Positions 23,542 through 34,524 of a DNA stretch of 64,000 nt are shown piece after piece. Each line of letters begins with the position of its first letter. Positions within the stretch are counted from its first letter, which is position 1. The position numbers and the translations under genes are program-made. Source of the stretch: Spinacia oleracea (Eukaryota > Streptophyta > Magnoliopsida > Caryophyllales > Amaranthaceae). The notes beneath the pieces were generated by a model. The model saw nothing but the letters and a program-made list of their open reading frames with translations, was not told the origin of the DNA and ran no database searches. The DNA lies in assembly GCF_020520425.1 (NCBI RefSeq), contig NC_079489.1, positions 21,042,001 through 21,106,000 of the forward strand, written 5' to 3'.

Positions 23542-23601
23542 TAATTTTCAAAAATCTATATATACTCACTCTTAAATATAAGATATTTGTTTTGTTAATG
23601 G

Positions 23602-23611
23602 TTATATATAT

Positions 23612-23660
<49 letters not shown>
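23602..23660. repeat. (TA)n microsatellite
   Basis: About 58 bp of TA repeats with two ac interruptions. Confidence 0.9.
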
Positions 23661-23661
<1 letters not shown>

Positions 23662-23849
23662 CGAAGTATCATATTTAACTCCCTCTTAAATTCTTTAAAG
23701 TAGTTCTCCCATGATATCGCTTACGCATAAGACTATTGTTATTTATCATTAAGAAATATAACTATATAATGATAAAGTGTAACCTCCATTCGATATAATG
23801 TTTCTCATGTTTAATTATTATTAATTCATATTGTTAAACTTTTTTAAAT

Positions 23850-24192
23850 TTAACTATATAGTGGTTGTTAAGCCGTCTTTTAAAAGTGCTAATTTTATCG
23901 AGAGGGTGTGGGATTTTAGCGGAATATATGATTTATATGTAGGTGATATTTGAAAATGGAACAAATATATAAATTATATTGTGAATTAATATTGAATGTT
24001 AAAGAGGGAGATGAAGTGGAAGAGGTTGAATGAATATGTGAATTAAATGGTGAATTGATGTTGGATGAGGAAGATGAAGTGGAAGGTGTTGGAAAAATTG
24101 GAAAACAAAAAAAGAAATTCGTAGATGAAAGATAAAGGTGACACATGTCATCTAAACATTTATGGTTTTCCTTTTGAAATACTAGGTATAGT
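23850..24192 (-). mobile_element. Helitron-family relic
   Basis: On the minus strand it begins ctatacctagtatttc and contains gatgacatgtgtcacc and ccaacaccttccacttcatc. This matches, in order, the plus-strand Helitron at 32486-32883. The 5' TC is altered and the 3' hairpin is missing, so it is a decayed copy. Confidence 0.5.
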
Positions 24193-25656
24193 TTATTAGT
24201 ATAAATAATAGAAAATTAATTTGTGGGATCTCATTGGATCTGAATTCTTTCATTGTAATAAATTTTCTAAATATATATATTTTTTTTTTATAATTATTAC
24301 TAATGTCAAATTAAAACTATCAATGGTCAAAGTAGTGCATTGGAAACAACATATTATAGAAAAGTGAGGAACATTATGGAATGGAGATAGTATTTGATTA
24401 GAAAGTGTAACTATTTGATTGATTAGGATTCCTGAACATAACTATTTAATCAGTATGTGTAATTAACTTGAAATATTTTTTTTGACGAGGAAGAACAATA
24501 TCATTAATAACTAGCCATACGACATCTACAATGATAAAATAGATCTGCATACCACAGAATTCAAAGAAAATACATAACTGTTACAATCAAACAATTACTA
24601 TTCTGCATCCTAAAATACGTCTCGTATTCCACCGCTTCTAGCTTGACGCGAGCAGTGATTTTCGATGATTTTACATCTTTCCATGTAGAGCCCTTTGCAA
24701 TCTGCGCACGAATTGTTCTGAACGACGAGTTGATGATAAACCCTAAACCTGTATGAATCAAAATCTCCTTCCCAATTATTGAAACCGTAAAAAAATTCTC
24801 ATCCATGGATGAGAATCAAGAACCTAGAAAGCTCTAGGAAATATCCAAATAAATTGGGAACAAATCAATGGAAAAGAAATCAAAACAAGACAAAACATGA
24901 AGAGAAAACAATGAAAAGCAAGAAAAAGGTCGGAAATAGTCTGATTTCTGAAGAAATTAGACTACTCCGGCCTAAACGGCCAAGAAAACTGAAACCCTAA
25001 AAGATGAGAGAAGAGAGAGAAAAAGGAGATATTTGACTTGAAAGTATTACTTGGTAAGAAGTTGATTTATATGTAAAACCATAAGAATATATAAGTTTCT
25101 TTTTAAGTTCTTTAATATGTAAGTATTTACAAGTAATTCCTCCATTCGGTTAACTCTTTTTTTAATATCTAAGACTAAGATAATATTTTTATACTTAAGA
25201 AAGATATCTTAAACTAATATATAATTTGTTAAATAACCTAATAATATTATTGCTTATCTTATTTTTTAAGTAAAATGACAATTGAGTCAAGTGATCAATT
25301 TATTTCATTAAAGTAAGAAATGAAGATAAACACCACCTCGTATTTAATCACTTTTTAAGAAGGGATGTGTTTTCTTTGTTGTACCTACTTACACTTTGTT
25401 CTATTTTTAGTACTTCGTATACATATTTAACCATGTTACTCCTTTTCCCATAATACACATTTCTATCATATATCTTACATTACTCACTATTGTCCATTGT
25501 TTTACTAACTCTTTTTATCATTTAAACACGAGACCTCAGTAATTGGGGTACATAAAGAACCTGAAGGGAGTATAAATTTCAAAAGAATTTTTTTTTTGGG
25601 CAGGATTTGTGAGTCAATCAAGACCCTAACACAAAATTCAGAAGGTCTTGCGCGCA

Positions 25657-25945
25657 CAAGGTGTACAATAAATTTATCGTACACCAAAGTAACTTTTACC
25701 TAGTTTTTTATAACTTTTACTATGTTTTGGTTAACTTTTATATTATGAAAAAATTGATAAATTAAGTTTTTAAAAGATTAAATGATTAACTTTTATACAT
25801 TATTAATGATTTTGAAGAAATTTTGTTATTAAAATAAGAAAAATTTAAAAATATAAAATAGATAACTTTTACATATATAAGAGTTACTTTTATGTATTTT
25901 GAGTCAACTTTTACTTTAGTGTACAATATTTATTGTACACCCCTT
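25657..25945. mobile_element. 289-bp MITE with GTGTACAATAAA ends
   Basis: The ends caaggtgtacaataaa and tttattgtacaccccttg are inverted copies. The inside is AT-rich with repeated taacttttac words. Related sequence occurs near 39897 and the same terminus near 63077, so this is a dispersed family. Confidence 0.6.
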
Positions 25946-26149
25946 GTAAATAAGAATTTGTGTACAAAATTTACTACTTAAAAGTTCCATAGTAAAACTA
26001 ACACATTATTATTTCCATTCCATAATAAAACTAACCCAATATTTCCAAAGAGTAAGCACTAAGCACGTGATTTCTATTAAAAAAAGAAAAAAGAAAAGAA
26101 AAAAAAAGGGGTAAAACAAGCCAAGTTAATCACATCAACCTCCACGGAA

Positions 26150-28351
26150 ACAAACAGAGCAACCCACCTTCCTCTTGTGGCGCTCATTGCTCAAGCCAGG
26201 AAGTAAAAAAAAACCTCCATCATCCCACAAAAATATTTAAAGAGAAAATTCAAAATCTATCAAGAAGAACTTAACATTCAGTTGGAGATCTCCCATATTC
26301 TTCTCCACGATTCTGAGATGGAAAACACCAATTTTTTCCCTCCAAAAACCCCGGCATAATTTGTGCATATCAGGTTATGGAAACTGCAATTAGGTTTTAT
26401 TATTTTCCTTAATTAGTCTGTCTCTCTCGTTCTACGCATCTATTCCCGAAATTATTCAAAGAAAGCACGAACAATCACTCCGAGCAGGCGGCACCGATAC
26501 GAAGATCAACTCACGCATTGAAATTCAGGTACTATCATCTTTCTTATAATTTTGCTATAGTTATTTGTAAACTGATCAATTGGATGTTAGGATTAATTTC
26601 TCTCTGATTTTGACAGTATTCTTGTTGTTATTGTTGGTTGTTATTCGCACTAATTTAATCTGGGTAAGGATATTCATTGATATTATGGGTTTATTCAACT
26701 AGGAGAATTAATCAAATTCGGGAGTACAAGGCTTTTTAATTTATTAAGAGGTGGAGTGACCTGACTGGACTCAGTATCACCACCGAGTCAAACTTGTAAC
26801 TCATCTCTCTCAAAATCGAAGAAATTTGGGAGGATAGAGAAACTGAAGCATTTGGGGTCAAATTTAATTTTCTTAATTTTGGGATGTTTCACGCAGTCTT
26901 GTATTTTTGGGAAATTATTTTCAAGAAAAATAAAAATTGGGAGGCAGCTTTGAAATAGGAATGAGATTGCTGGACCTGGTGGTATAGGTCTGGAAATTGA
27001 TACAGAAAGAATACAACTTTCTTTTATGTCAAAATTTTAAAACTGGACCCAGTGTTTAGTGTTGGATAGTAAATGAATTTTGTTTAATACTTATACATAA
27101 TGACTATTTACATGAATGATTTCGAAGATGAATTTATTGTTAATAATAATATAATAATTTAGTGTTATTGAATTATTAATTGCGTGTTTAAGAAGCAGGC
27201 ATCCTTGTTTTTTTTGTTTGAGCTGCTGTCCAACTCTTCTGTTGCATTTTGTAGGTTGAAGTTGATCTAGTGGTAGTGCTCCTGTTTTGTAGTTCTTGTT
27301 ATGATGTTTTTCAGGTTTATGTTTTGCAGTTGGTGTTATTATGTTCTACAGGTTCTGACATGCTGCACTCCTTTGGTTTGCTAATGGTCGTCAATCCTGG
27401 TATGCTTCTATACATCCTTGTTTGTATTTAGTGTGTATCATCCTTGGTTGGTTTTGTGTTGACTCATTAGTTTATTTGATGGTGTTTCACATATATTATT
27501 TTGGGCTTGCAAAAGAGGAAAGAAAAAGATGTCAAAGTTAATCGCAATATCTGCGATTTACATGGATGATACGAGGTAACATATGGAAGAGAATTGTGAA
27601 AAAAATACCGTTAACGAGATTGATCTTGGTTGCATTACATTACAAGAGATGTCTTAGAAGTCTTTCAATTTGTTTGAGTTCTATACTTAGATGTCTTAGA
27701 TGAAATTTACGATGGCATCTGAGAAAAACATGTCTGGACTCTCCTGCAGTACAAACAAATCTAGGTTTCGGAGAAGGAGAGTTGTATGCATCTGCAGGCT
27801 AATTGAGAACCTGTGGTTTTGCTGAACAGCTATCTTTTTTGCCTGTCACTTATCCCCACTGGATGAATTCAGAATACTTGAATCATTTTATCTTTGTACC
27901 TCTTTCTTGGCTGTAAAATAGCTCACTGTGATTTACTGCAGTGCACCATGGTTTGGGAGTATGCTGGGAGCCTAGGTTTCTTTTTTGTGGAAAAGATGTT
28001 GGCTATAATTTTATATTTGATGATTTTGGTGTCTAGAATAAAGCTTCACTCTGACGACAGATGCTTAGGCGTTGGATTTATTCGTGTATTCTAAGTTTTA
28101 GGTGGAAACTAAATTCATGTCTGCTGAATTCAGGCTGTAGAGACTGATTGTTGTGAATTGTGATTAACCTACACTGTGCTGGAAAGACAACTAAACAGCT
28201 CAATGAGTAGTACTCCTATTTTTGTTCTCCGGAGTCTTTGGGTTTGGAGATTTCACTGAGATGTCTCAGATGTCTCAATGCATTTTTACTTTCTTATAAC
28301 GATTATATTATTGATGCTTTTATTAATTGCTTCGAACATTTTTTGGTACAG
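26150..28351 (+). other. Probable captured 5' untranslated exon and intron of a host gene
   Basis: The stretch to about 26528 is richer in C and purines than its surroundings and ends in attcag|gtacta, a good splice donor. The following 1.8 kb is T-rich intron-like sequence up to the kinase exon at 28352. I find no further kinase exons here. That it belongs to the same captured gene as the kinase exons is inference. Confidence 0.4.
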
Positions 28352-29057
28352 AAACGGAGAAAGGGATATTTGATACTATACTGCAAGGACATATTGATTG
28401 TGAAAGTAAGCCGTGGCCATCAATCTCAAACGGTGCCAAGGACCTAGTGAAGAAGATGTTGACACCGAATCCTAAAAAAAGAGTAACTGCTGCTCAAGTT
28501 CTTGGTATGTAATATTCATAATTAGTGATACGACATGAGTATATGTAATGATCAACGTTTAATGTTCCATGTCCACGGCCAAGTTTGCTGATGAGGAAAT
28601 TGGGGTCTGTCTTCTCTGCAATAACTATTTCATTTCTGCATCACCCGATACATGAATCCATATTTTCATTGTATATATTTATGAGGAACAAAGAGTTAAA
28701 TTGGGCTTAGAAATCTTTGAATAGATTATAGTATAAGAGTGGAAGAAAGGAATTTCTAAATGAAATAATTGGGTTTTGCTTTGTACAGTGCCAAGCCAAA
28801 ATTTCATGCGACTATTCCTGAAATTTTCGCTTGCATTCATCTATGTATTTATAGAGGTGGCAAGCATCCAATGAACTTTTATGTCTTCTCATGGTTCTAT
28901 AAACTGTTATTGTCTAAAGATTGATGGGCATTAACTGTAGTTTTCTTTTTCTAATACTGTTTTTTACCTGAACTCATAATCGAAATTCAACAATACAGAT
29001 CATCCATGGCTCAAGGATGGTGAAGCCTCTGACAAGCCAATACAATTTTCCCTGTGA
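28352..29057 (+). pseudogene. Captured calcium-dependent protein kinase (CDPK) gene fragment
   Basis: Two exons joined in phase. Exon 28352-28504 (acceptor tacag|aaacgg, donor cttg|gtatgt) encodes [16 protein letters not shown], then [17 protein letters not shown] and [11 protein letters not shown]. Exon 28999-29057 continues DHPWLKDGEASDKPI and stops after QFSL. This is the C-terminal part of the kinase domain (subdomains X-XI) and the beginning of the autoinhibitory junction of plant CDPKs. The catalytic core and EF hands are missing. The intron is retained, so a genomic segment was captured rather than an mRNA copy. It lies fully inside the CACTA ends. The coding sequence has no internal stop, which suggests recent capture, but it should not make an active kinase. 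Confidence 0.88.
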
Positions 29058-29989
29058 ACATGTTGTCTGTTCTTCATTGGCCATAGCCTATAGGTATTTT
29101 CTTTCTGCTTGCTTGGCCATTTGTATCTGCTGTACTTGGAATTGAAAGTTATGTTTACTGGGATGCATGTTTTTGTTAGTGTGCTAGTAACTCCATAATA
29201 TTTGATCAGCCTGTCTGTTTTTGCACTAGTTCATCATTAGTTAGCGAAAACTGCAAAATTTATGAGCCTTTTGCTTGTCAGATAGATTTAGAGCATATTT
29301 TCTACTCCGGTGTTTAGATTGTTGTCGCTTTATATAGAGTAAGAGCTAGTAAGTTGCCGGACAAAGGTATAGGCTTAAGACAAAGGTAATGTTGGTTTCC
29401 ATGGACCATGGTTCTGATATCACTTCAGCTTCAAGCTTAATGTGGTAATACCTTAATAATTATACTGTGTACCCTCATCTATGGTATTTCCTTGGTGGTT
29501 ATTCATACTCAGGTTACTAGGTTACTAACGAACTACTGTTTTCTGTACTGCTGCAGATGTTGCTACAGTTGTTTGTATCGTACTTTGTTGGTTCTACAGA
29601 TAGTTGTGTTCTGCTATAAATCTCTACAAGCCTCAAATTCCGTTCTTCTCCGTTTATGCTCAGTTAGCCAGGAGTCAAGATGCAATAGAGATTGTAAGCC
29701 AAAGCTGCAGGGAAGTAGGGAATTCGTAGTAGCAGTTGAAGACCTTATCTGTTATAATTGGTTGTTTGAGCTCCTTTTAGGAACTTTTTATCATAATTGA
29801 CTATGGTTAACTTTTCTAAGGGTTGTCTTACCTTTATGGCTTTCAAAGTGTTGTTTTCCAGGTGTTTGTTTGTTTTAGCTTGTACAAACGCTATTTCCTT
29901 TGGGTTACATAAAGTAATATATATTGCAAATAATACCTTAAAATGCTTTGTCACCAATATATTAAGAAAGTGGCTAATTTAAAACAGAC

Positions 29990-30550
29990 TTTTTAGTTGC
30001 AACATAGGAAGTAATACATTCAGTACCAACTTAGCGACTAAAATCACTTAGTCACTAAACTACGACGGAATTATCCAGTACCAATTAGTACCAAATTAGC
30101 GACTGCTTAAACCTTTGTTGTTAATTTGTCACTATATGATACAGTTACTAAATTGTCACGAGCTCGTTGGTTGTTAACTTGTGTCCACATGATACGGTCA
30201 CTAAATTGCCACGAAATCGGTGGTCGTTAATTTGTGACCGTGTAATACAGTCACTACATTGTCACGAAATAACCATCACAAATTAGACATTAATACAGTG
30301 TCGGTCGCTACATAATAACTAGAAAATCCGGTCACAAAATAGCGATGATTACTAATCAGTCATCAAATAAACACAGATTTAGTGGTTACCATATGGTGAT
30401 TGATAATATATCGGTCGCAAAACTGAGACAGTTAAAATTTTGCGACCAGGTCTTTAGCGACGGATCAAATCAGTTACAAATCCGTCGCTAAAGACGTTTT
30501 GCGACTGAATTTTGATGTTTAGCGACTGATTTTTCCATCACTAAATGCCT
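29990..30550. repeat. CACTA 3' subterminal repeats
   Basis: Repeats of ggtcactaaattg, cagtcgctaaa and gcgactga types, in mirror arrangement to the left end. Spacing is about 20-40 bp. Confidence 0.75.
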
Positions 30551-30564
30551 CTTTTCTTGTAGTG

Positions 30565-30949
30565 TTACTTGTTTGAGAACTGGTTGCTTTGACGTTGACC
30601 AACTGTCGCACCGTAAAAGGAGGCTATAAAGGCAACGCTCAGGTAATCACCTATCAAACGAAGTCTAATCTCAAGATCGCAAGATTGGGATTGTCCTCCC
30701 ATAAATCGGGATGAGATGCTTAAAAGTTGTACAAGGCCACTCGGAGAGCTAGAAACTGTGAAATGCATGGCCGTGCTCGGATGAATCATAGGCTATGATT
30801 ATCTGTTTATTTGATCAGTTGAACTCTGAAACCGAGGAACACCTCTGGACGTAATAAGGATGACAACTCTTACCTTATGTTCAAGAGCAAGCATCGAGCG
30901 ACAAAGGAATTAGGAAATGCACACTTGTCCCTAAGGACAAGTGGGAGAC
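30565..30949 (+). other. 3' internal end of the large copia element, with polypurine tract
   Basis: This resumes the copia sequence broken at 22331 (tta is duplicated). Non-coding. The polypurine tract aagtgggaga at 30939-30948 ends just before the right LTR. Confidence 0.8.
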
Positions 30950-32358
30950 TGAAGGAAATAATGCCCTTGGTCCAAGTATGAATTCTATGTTAAGTCTAAT
31001 AAATGCGGTTCAGTATTAATTAACAAGTTAATAATTCAGTGAGATCAAGTGAGCTGAATGCCTAGCTAGAGGCCGCTTCAGTTCAAGTGGAATTAATGAT
31101 ATTAATCCACAGCTTACTCTTGACTGAACCCGTAGGGTCACACAAATAGTACGTAAACGGATCAAGTATTTAATGGCATTAAATACTCCATCTATGAATA
31201 TTCGGAACCAACGGATCTTGGTTTCAGTGGGAGCTAAGATCGTCACAGGCAAGAAATGAATACTCCGGAAACCATGATATTGCCGGAAACGGAAATATGG
31301 ATCGTATCGGAAATATAAATATTATCCAAGTCGTAGATGTTGCCGGAAACGGAAACATGGTACGTATCGGAAAATATTATCGGAAATGGAAATATTGCCA
31401 GAATCGGAAATATTGCCGGAAACGGAAATATTGTCAGAATCGGAAATATTACCGGAATCGGAAAATAATTCCGGAAACGGAAATATTAAATATTTGTTCG
31501 AAACGGAAATTAATTCCGGAATCGGAAATATTAAATATTGTTCGTATCGGAAATGAATTCCGGAATCGGAAAATTTAATCGGAAGCGCATCGTACGAATA
31601 AGCATCGGACGAGGCCTGCCGGACGAGGCCCAGCACAAAGCCAGGCCATCGCCCAGCAAGCCAAGCGCGCCGCACAAACAGCCACGCCAGGCCCAGCGCA
31701 AGGCCAGGCCCAGCAGGCTGCGCAGCGCGCACAGCGCGCACAGCACGCGCAGCGCACAGCGCGCGCGGGCGCTGCGTGGGCTGCTGCTCGCGCGCACGCA
31801 TGGGGGCCCATCGTGGCTGCCGTGCGTGTGTGTGCAAGTGTTTGTGTTCGTGCACGTTTCCTAAAACATGCAGAGTTCGGTTAATGATTAAATTCCTAAT
31901 TCTATTTGATAAATTAATTGAATTAGAGTTCTTGTAGGATTCTAGGTTTAATTAATTTGTATCTGAATAGGATTTCGATTCCCTTTCCATACCCCTATAA
32001 ATATGAGGCTAGGGCTCACAATTTATAACGAGTTTCAAAGTATTCAAAGTGAGTTTTTGAGAGAAAAATTCAGCCACACATCTTGCTCAAAAGTGCCGAA
32101 AATTCTAGTACCTTAAGGGCGATTCTAGTTGGTCAATCTTAAGGCGGATCCGGACGTGCTGTGGACTATCTACGGAGGGACGACACTTGGAGTCCTAAAG
32201 ACTTGTTCTTGTTCGGTTCGGGCGCAGCTAGGGAAGGCACACAACAAAGAGTATGCATCTAAACTATGCTAAATGATTATGTGTAAATAATATGTTGTCC
32301 TGGGTTAATGGTTGTTTCCGCATGATCTATGTAATGTCATATGTATCATAACCTAACA
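30950..32358 (+). repeat. Right LTR of the large copia element
   Basis: 1409 bp, aligned end to end with the left LTR without gaps. By eye it has six single-base differences, for example gtatgc versus gtatga near the start and ggcacg versus ggcaca near the end. Confidence 0.92.
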
Positions 32359-32485
32359 TTTTTACCTCGTGCAGCGCACGAGTTTCTTAATTTAAAAATT
32401 CGATTACGTCGTTTATGTAATATAAATAGGATACACAAATTTTGAAATAATAAAATGTGAAGCAATTGGAGTATATATAATGAAA

Positions 32486-32883
32486 TCTATACCTAGTATT
32501 TAAAAAGCGAAACCACATTTGATTAGATGACACGTGTCAACACATTTGATTAGATGACACGTGTCATCCATTCTTTTCTCCATCAATTTGGTTTTTTATT
32601 TTATGTTTTCTTTGTTGTTTGATATATTACACAATTTCAATTGCCTCTTTCACTCCATCTTCCTCATACAACATCAATCCAACATCTTCCACTCCATCTT
32701 CCCGATTAACACTCAATATTAATACACTATTTAATTTATGTATTATTTCAACTTTTACAATTTACCTCTATTTAAATCATATATTCTCTCTAAAATCACA
32801 AGCTCAATAAAATTAGAATTTAAAAATATAGACTAAATAATCACTATACAACCGCCCGTTCTTTGAACGGGCTCAAAAGGTAG
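32486..32883 (+). mobile_element. Small non-autonomous Helitron (398 bp)
   Basis: It begins tctatacctagtattt after an A, and near the 3' end has the hairpin gcccgttctttgaacgggc followed 11 bases on by gtag and then T. The 5' form and hairpin are standard for plant Helitrons; the terminal CTAG is mutated to GTAG. It contains a doubled gatgacacgtgtca word. Confidence 0.65.
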
Positions 32884-33100
32884 TTAAACTTAGAATGTGA
32901 AACAAATAAAAGTAATTTTAAAATAAAATGAATACTCCGTATTTAATTAAGGAGAATAAGTTAGAAGGATGAATATAAATGGTATTTGACAACAAAATAA
33001 AATAATATAAAAGTAATGACACGTGGCATCACTTTATACAAACATTGTGTTTTAAAATATTAGAATAAATTTGGATTAGTATTCCATTTTAGTTACTTAA

Positions 33101-33683
33101 CTAGTTTGTGGCCCGGGCGTTGCTCCGGGTTTTACTTTTAGTGGGTTACTTATTTTAAATATGTGCGTATGTGGTGCTATTATCTGATTTCCATGCAAGA
33201 TCAGTGGCCGATCAACAAACTTCCTTCCCATATCTGAAAATCAAAACAAAGTCGAGTTCTCTTCTTCATGATTAGTTGATTATTATACTCTTGTCAATGT
33301 TTCCCTCTTCCACACTCATAATTACACTCCATTACCCTAAGTTTTTTTTATTTTTCAAGCTTAAGTTGAGAAGAGAAGAATAGTACATTTATAAGTTAAG
33401 TTATTAATTTCCTTTTGTTCTTTTTCCCTTTAATTCATTATTATTCATTTTAAAAAGGTTGTATTTATTATTTAAATAGAAAAATTTAACATCATTGTGG
33501 CTAGCTAAGATGGTAAGAATGGTAACTTTTAATTCAAGAGGTCTAGTGTTCAATCCTTGCTACATGATTTTTGGTTGTCAACTACATGTCATGATACTTA
33601 ATAGTGGTGATGTGGCGTAATAAGAAGGGATCTACGTGGCACATATACGTTCTTATAAACGCCTTTTAATATATTAGTATAGA
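33101..33683 (-). mobile_element. Non-autonomous Helitron (583 bp)
   Basis: On the minus strand it opens TCTATACTAATATATTAA and closes with a hairpin (CCCGG AGCAACG CCCGGG) plus CCACAAA and CTAG. It sits between A and T, the canonical Helitron target. No coding content. A SINE-like sequence lies inside. Confidence 0.8.
33497..33600 (+). repeat. SINE-like tRNA-derived promoter sequence
   Basis: An A-box-like tggctagctaagatgg (33499) and a B-box-like tagtgttcaatcc (33544) lie at tRNA-like spacing, followed by T-rich sequence. It is too diverged to name a family. Confidence 0.35.
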
Positions 33684-33891
33684 TTAGTCTAACCTAGTCT
33701 TAATTAGTTAATAAAATCACTTCAATGTAAATCAGACGTGAGAACTAGTTCCCCTTATAGAACTCCAAGTCTCCAACTGTAGGCTAATCCGTCTCAAAAT
33801 TGTTCTTTTCACCCTTAAAATTATGTTTTCATTAGATCCAACCAGTTCTGATATGTTCAAATAATTTTGAACCAGGTTCAATTATTGAGGT

Positions 33892-34313
33892 TGTTGGTTT
33901 ACAGCAATGTCATCATGTTGATTAATCACTAAACGATTGAAGTACAACAAATGCAGCCATACATCAGCAATGTAGGCATACATCAGCAATAAGAAACTCA
34001 GCAATGCACTGCAATCCTAGTCAGCATTCTAGAAGCATCTCTAACTGAATTCAGTTAGAGATCAGGAGGTTGTTATAAGGTCTTAGCTCTTTATTTATGA
34101 TTGTTAGCTGCTGTAATGATTTGAGGTGTACAAATCAAGCATTGTGATTGGCTTAAACACATCACTGAATGTGTTAGCTCAAGCTGTATATATATACACC
34201 ATGTTCATTGTATTTCACTTGATCAATACAATAATACAACTTTATTCTTTAGTTTCTCTCTCTCTCAATCTTTTCTCTCAAACTGAATTCATCCTAGAAG
34301 GAGAATTCTGACA
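33892..34313 (+). repeat. Left LTR of the 5.5-kb copia element
   Basis: 422 bp, TG...CA, with a tatatatata TATA-type sequence at 34187-34196 and a CT-rich stretch near the 3' end. Confidence 0.93.
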
Positions 34314-34524
34314 TGGTATTAGAGTTTGATCTATAGATCCTGCTCAAAATTCTTCCGCAAATCTTTTGTCTCACTAAATTTTTGATCAAGCTCACAAGTT
34401 GTTTTTGATTCATTTTGTTGTATCAGCTGATTTTGTTTGATCAAATAGCTGAGTTGATCAAAGCAGTTCGATTCTGATTAGATCAAATTCTTGAAAATTC
34501 ACTCAAGAATCTTCAACTTCAAAT

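Larger units (their letters stand above)
22332..30564 (+). mobile_element. Non-autonomous CACTA (En/Spm) transposon inside copia
   Basis: The ends are cactacaagaaaag (22332) and the inverted cttttcttgtagtg (to 30564), the standard CACTA terminus. The 3-bp target duplication tta lies at 22329-22331 and 30565-30567. Both subterminal regions hold many short repeats, as needed for transposase binding in En/Spm-type elements. No TNPA- or TNPD-like ORF is present, so it must be mobilised in trans. The interior carries host gene fragments (CDPK exons) and smaller transposons. Confidence 0.93.
13665..32358 (+). mobile_element. Large Ty1/copia element with near-identical LTRs, interrupted by CACTA
   Basis: Two 1409-bp direct repeats (13665-15073 and 30950-32358) begin tgaagg and end cctaaca. 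Each outer side carries ttttt (13660-13664 and 32359-32363), a 5-bp target duplication. A tRNA-iMet-type primer site follows the left LTR and a polypurine tract precedes the right one. Without the CACTA insertion the internal part is about 7.6 kb. It contains a decayed copia integrase-RT-RNase H region with many stops and frameshifts. I count only six substitutions between the LTRs, so the insertion is young although its coding region is dead. Confidence 0.92.

Noticed and set aside
24561..24806. 81-residue minus-strand frame inside the CACTA element
   Set aside because: No motif, no splice support, and it contains no feature of transposase or of a known family.
28352..29057. Functional kinase gene
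   Set aside because: Only the last part of the kinase domain is present; the catalytic loop, ATP site and EF hands are missing.
22332..30564. Autonomous CACTA element
   Set aside because: No transposase-like ORF or exon series is visible between the ends.
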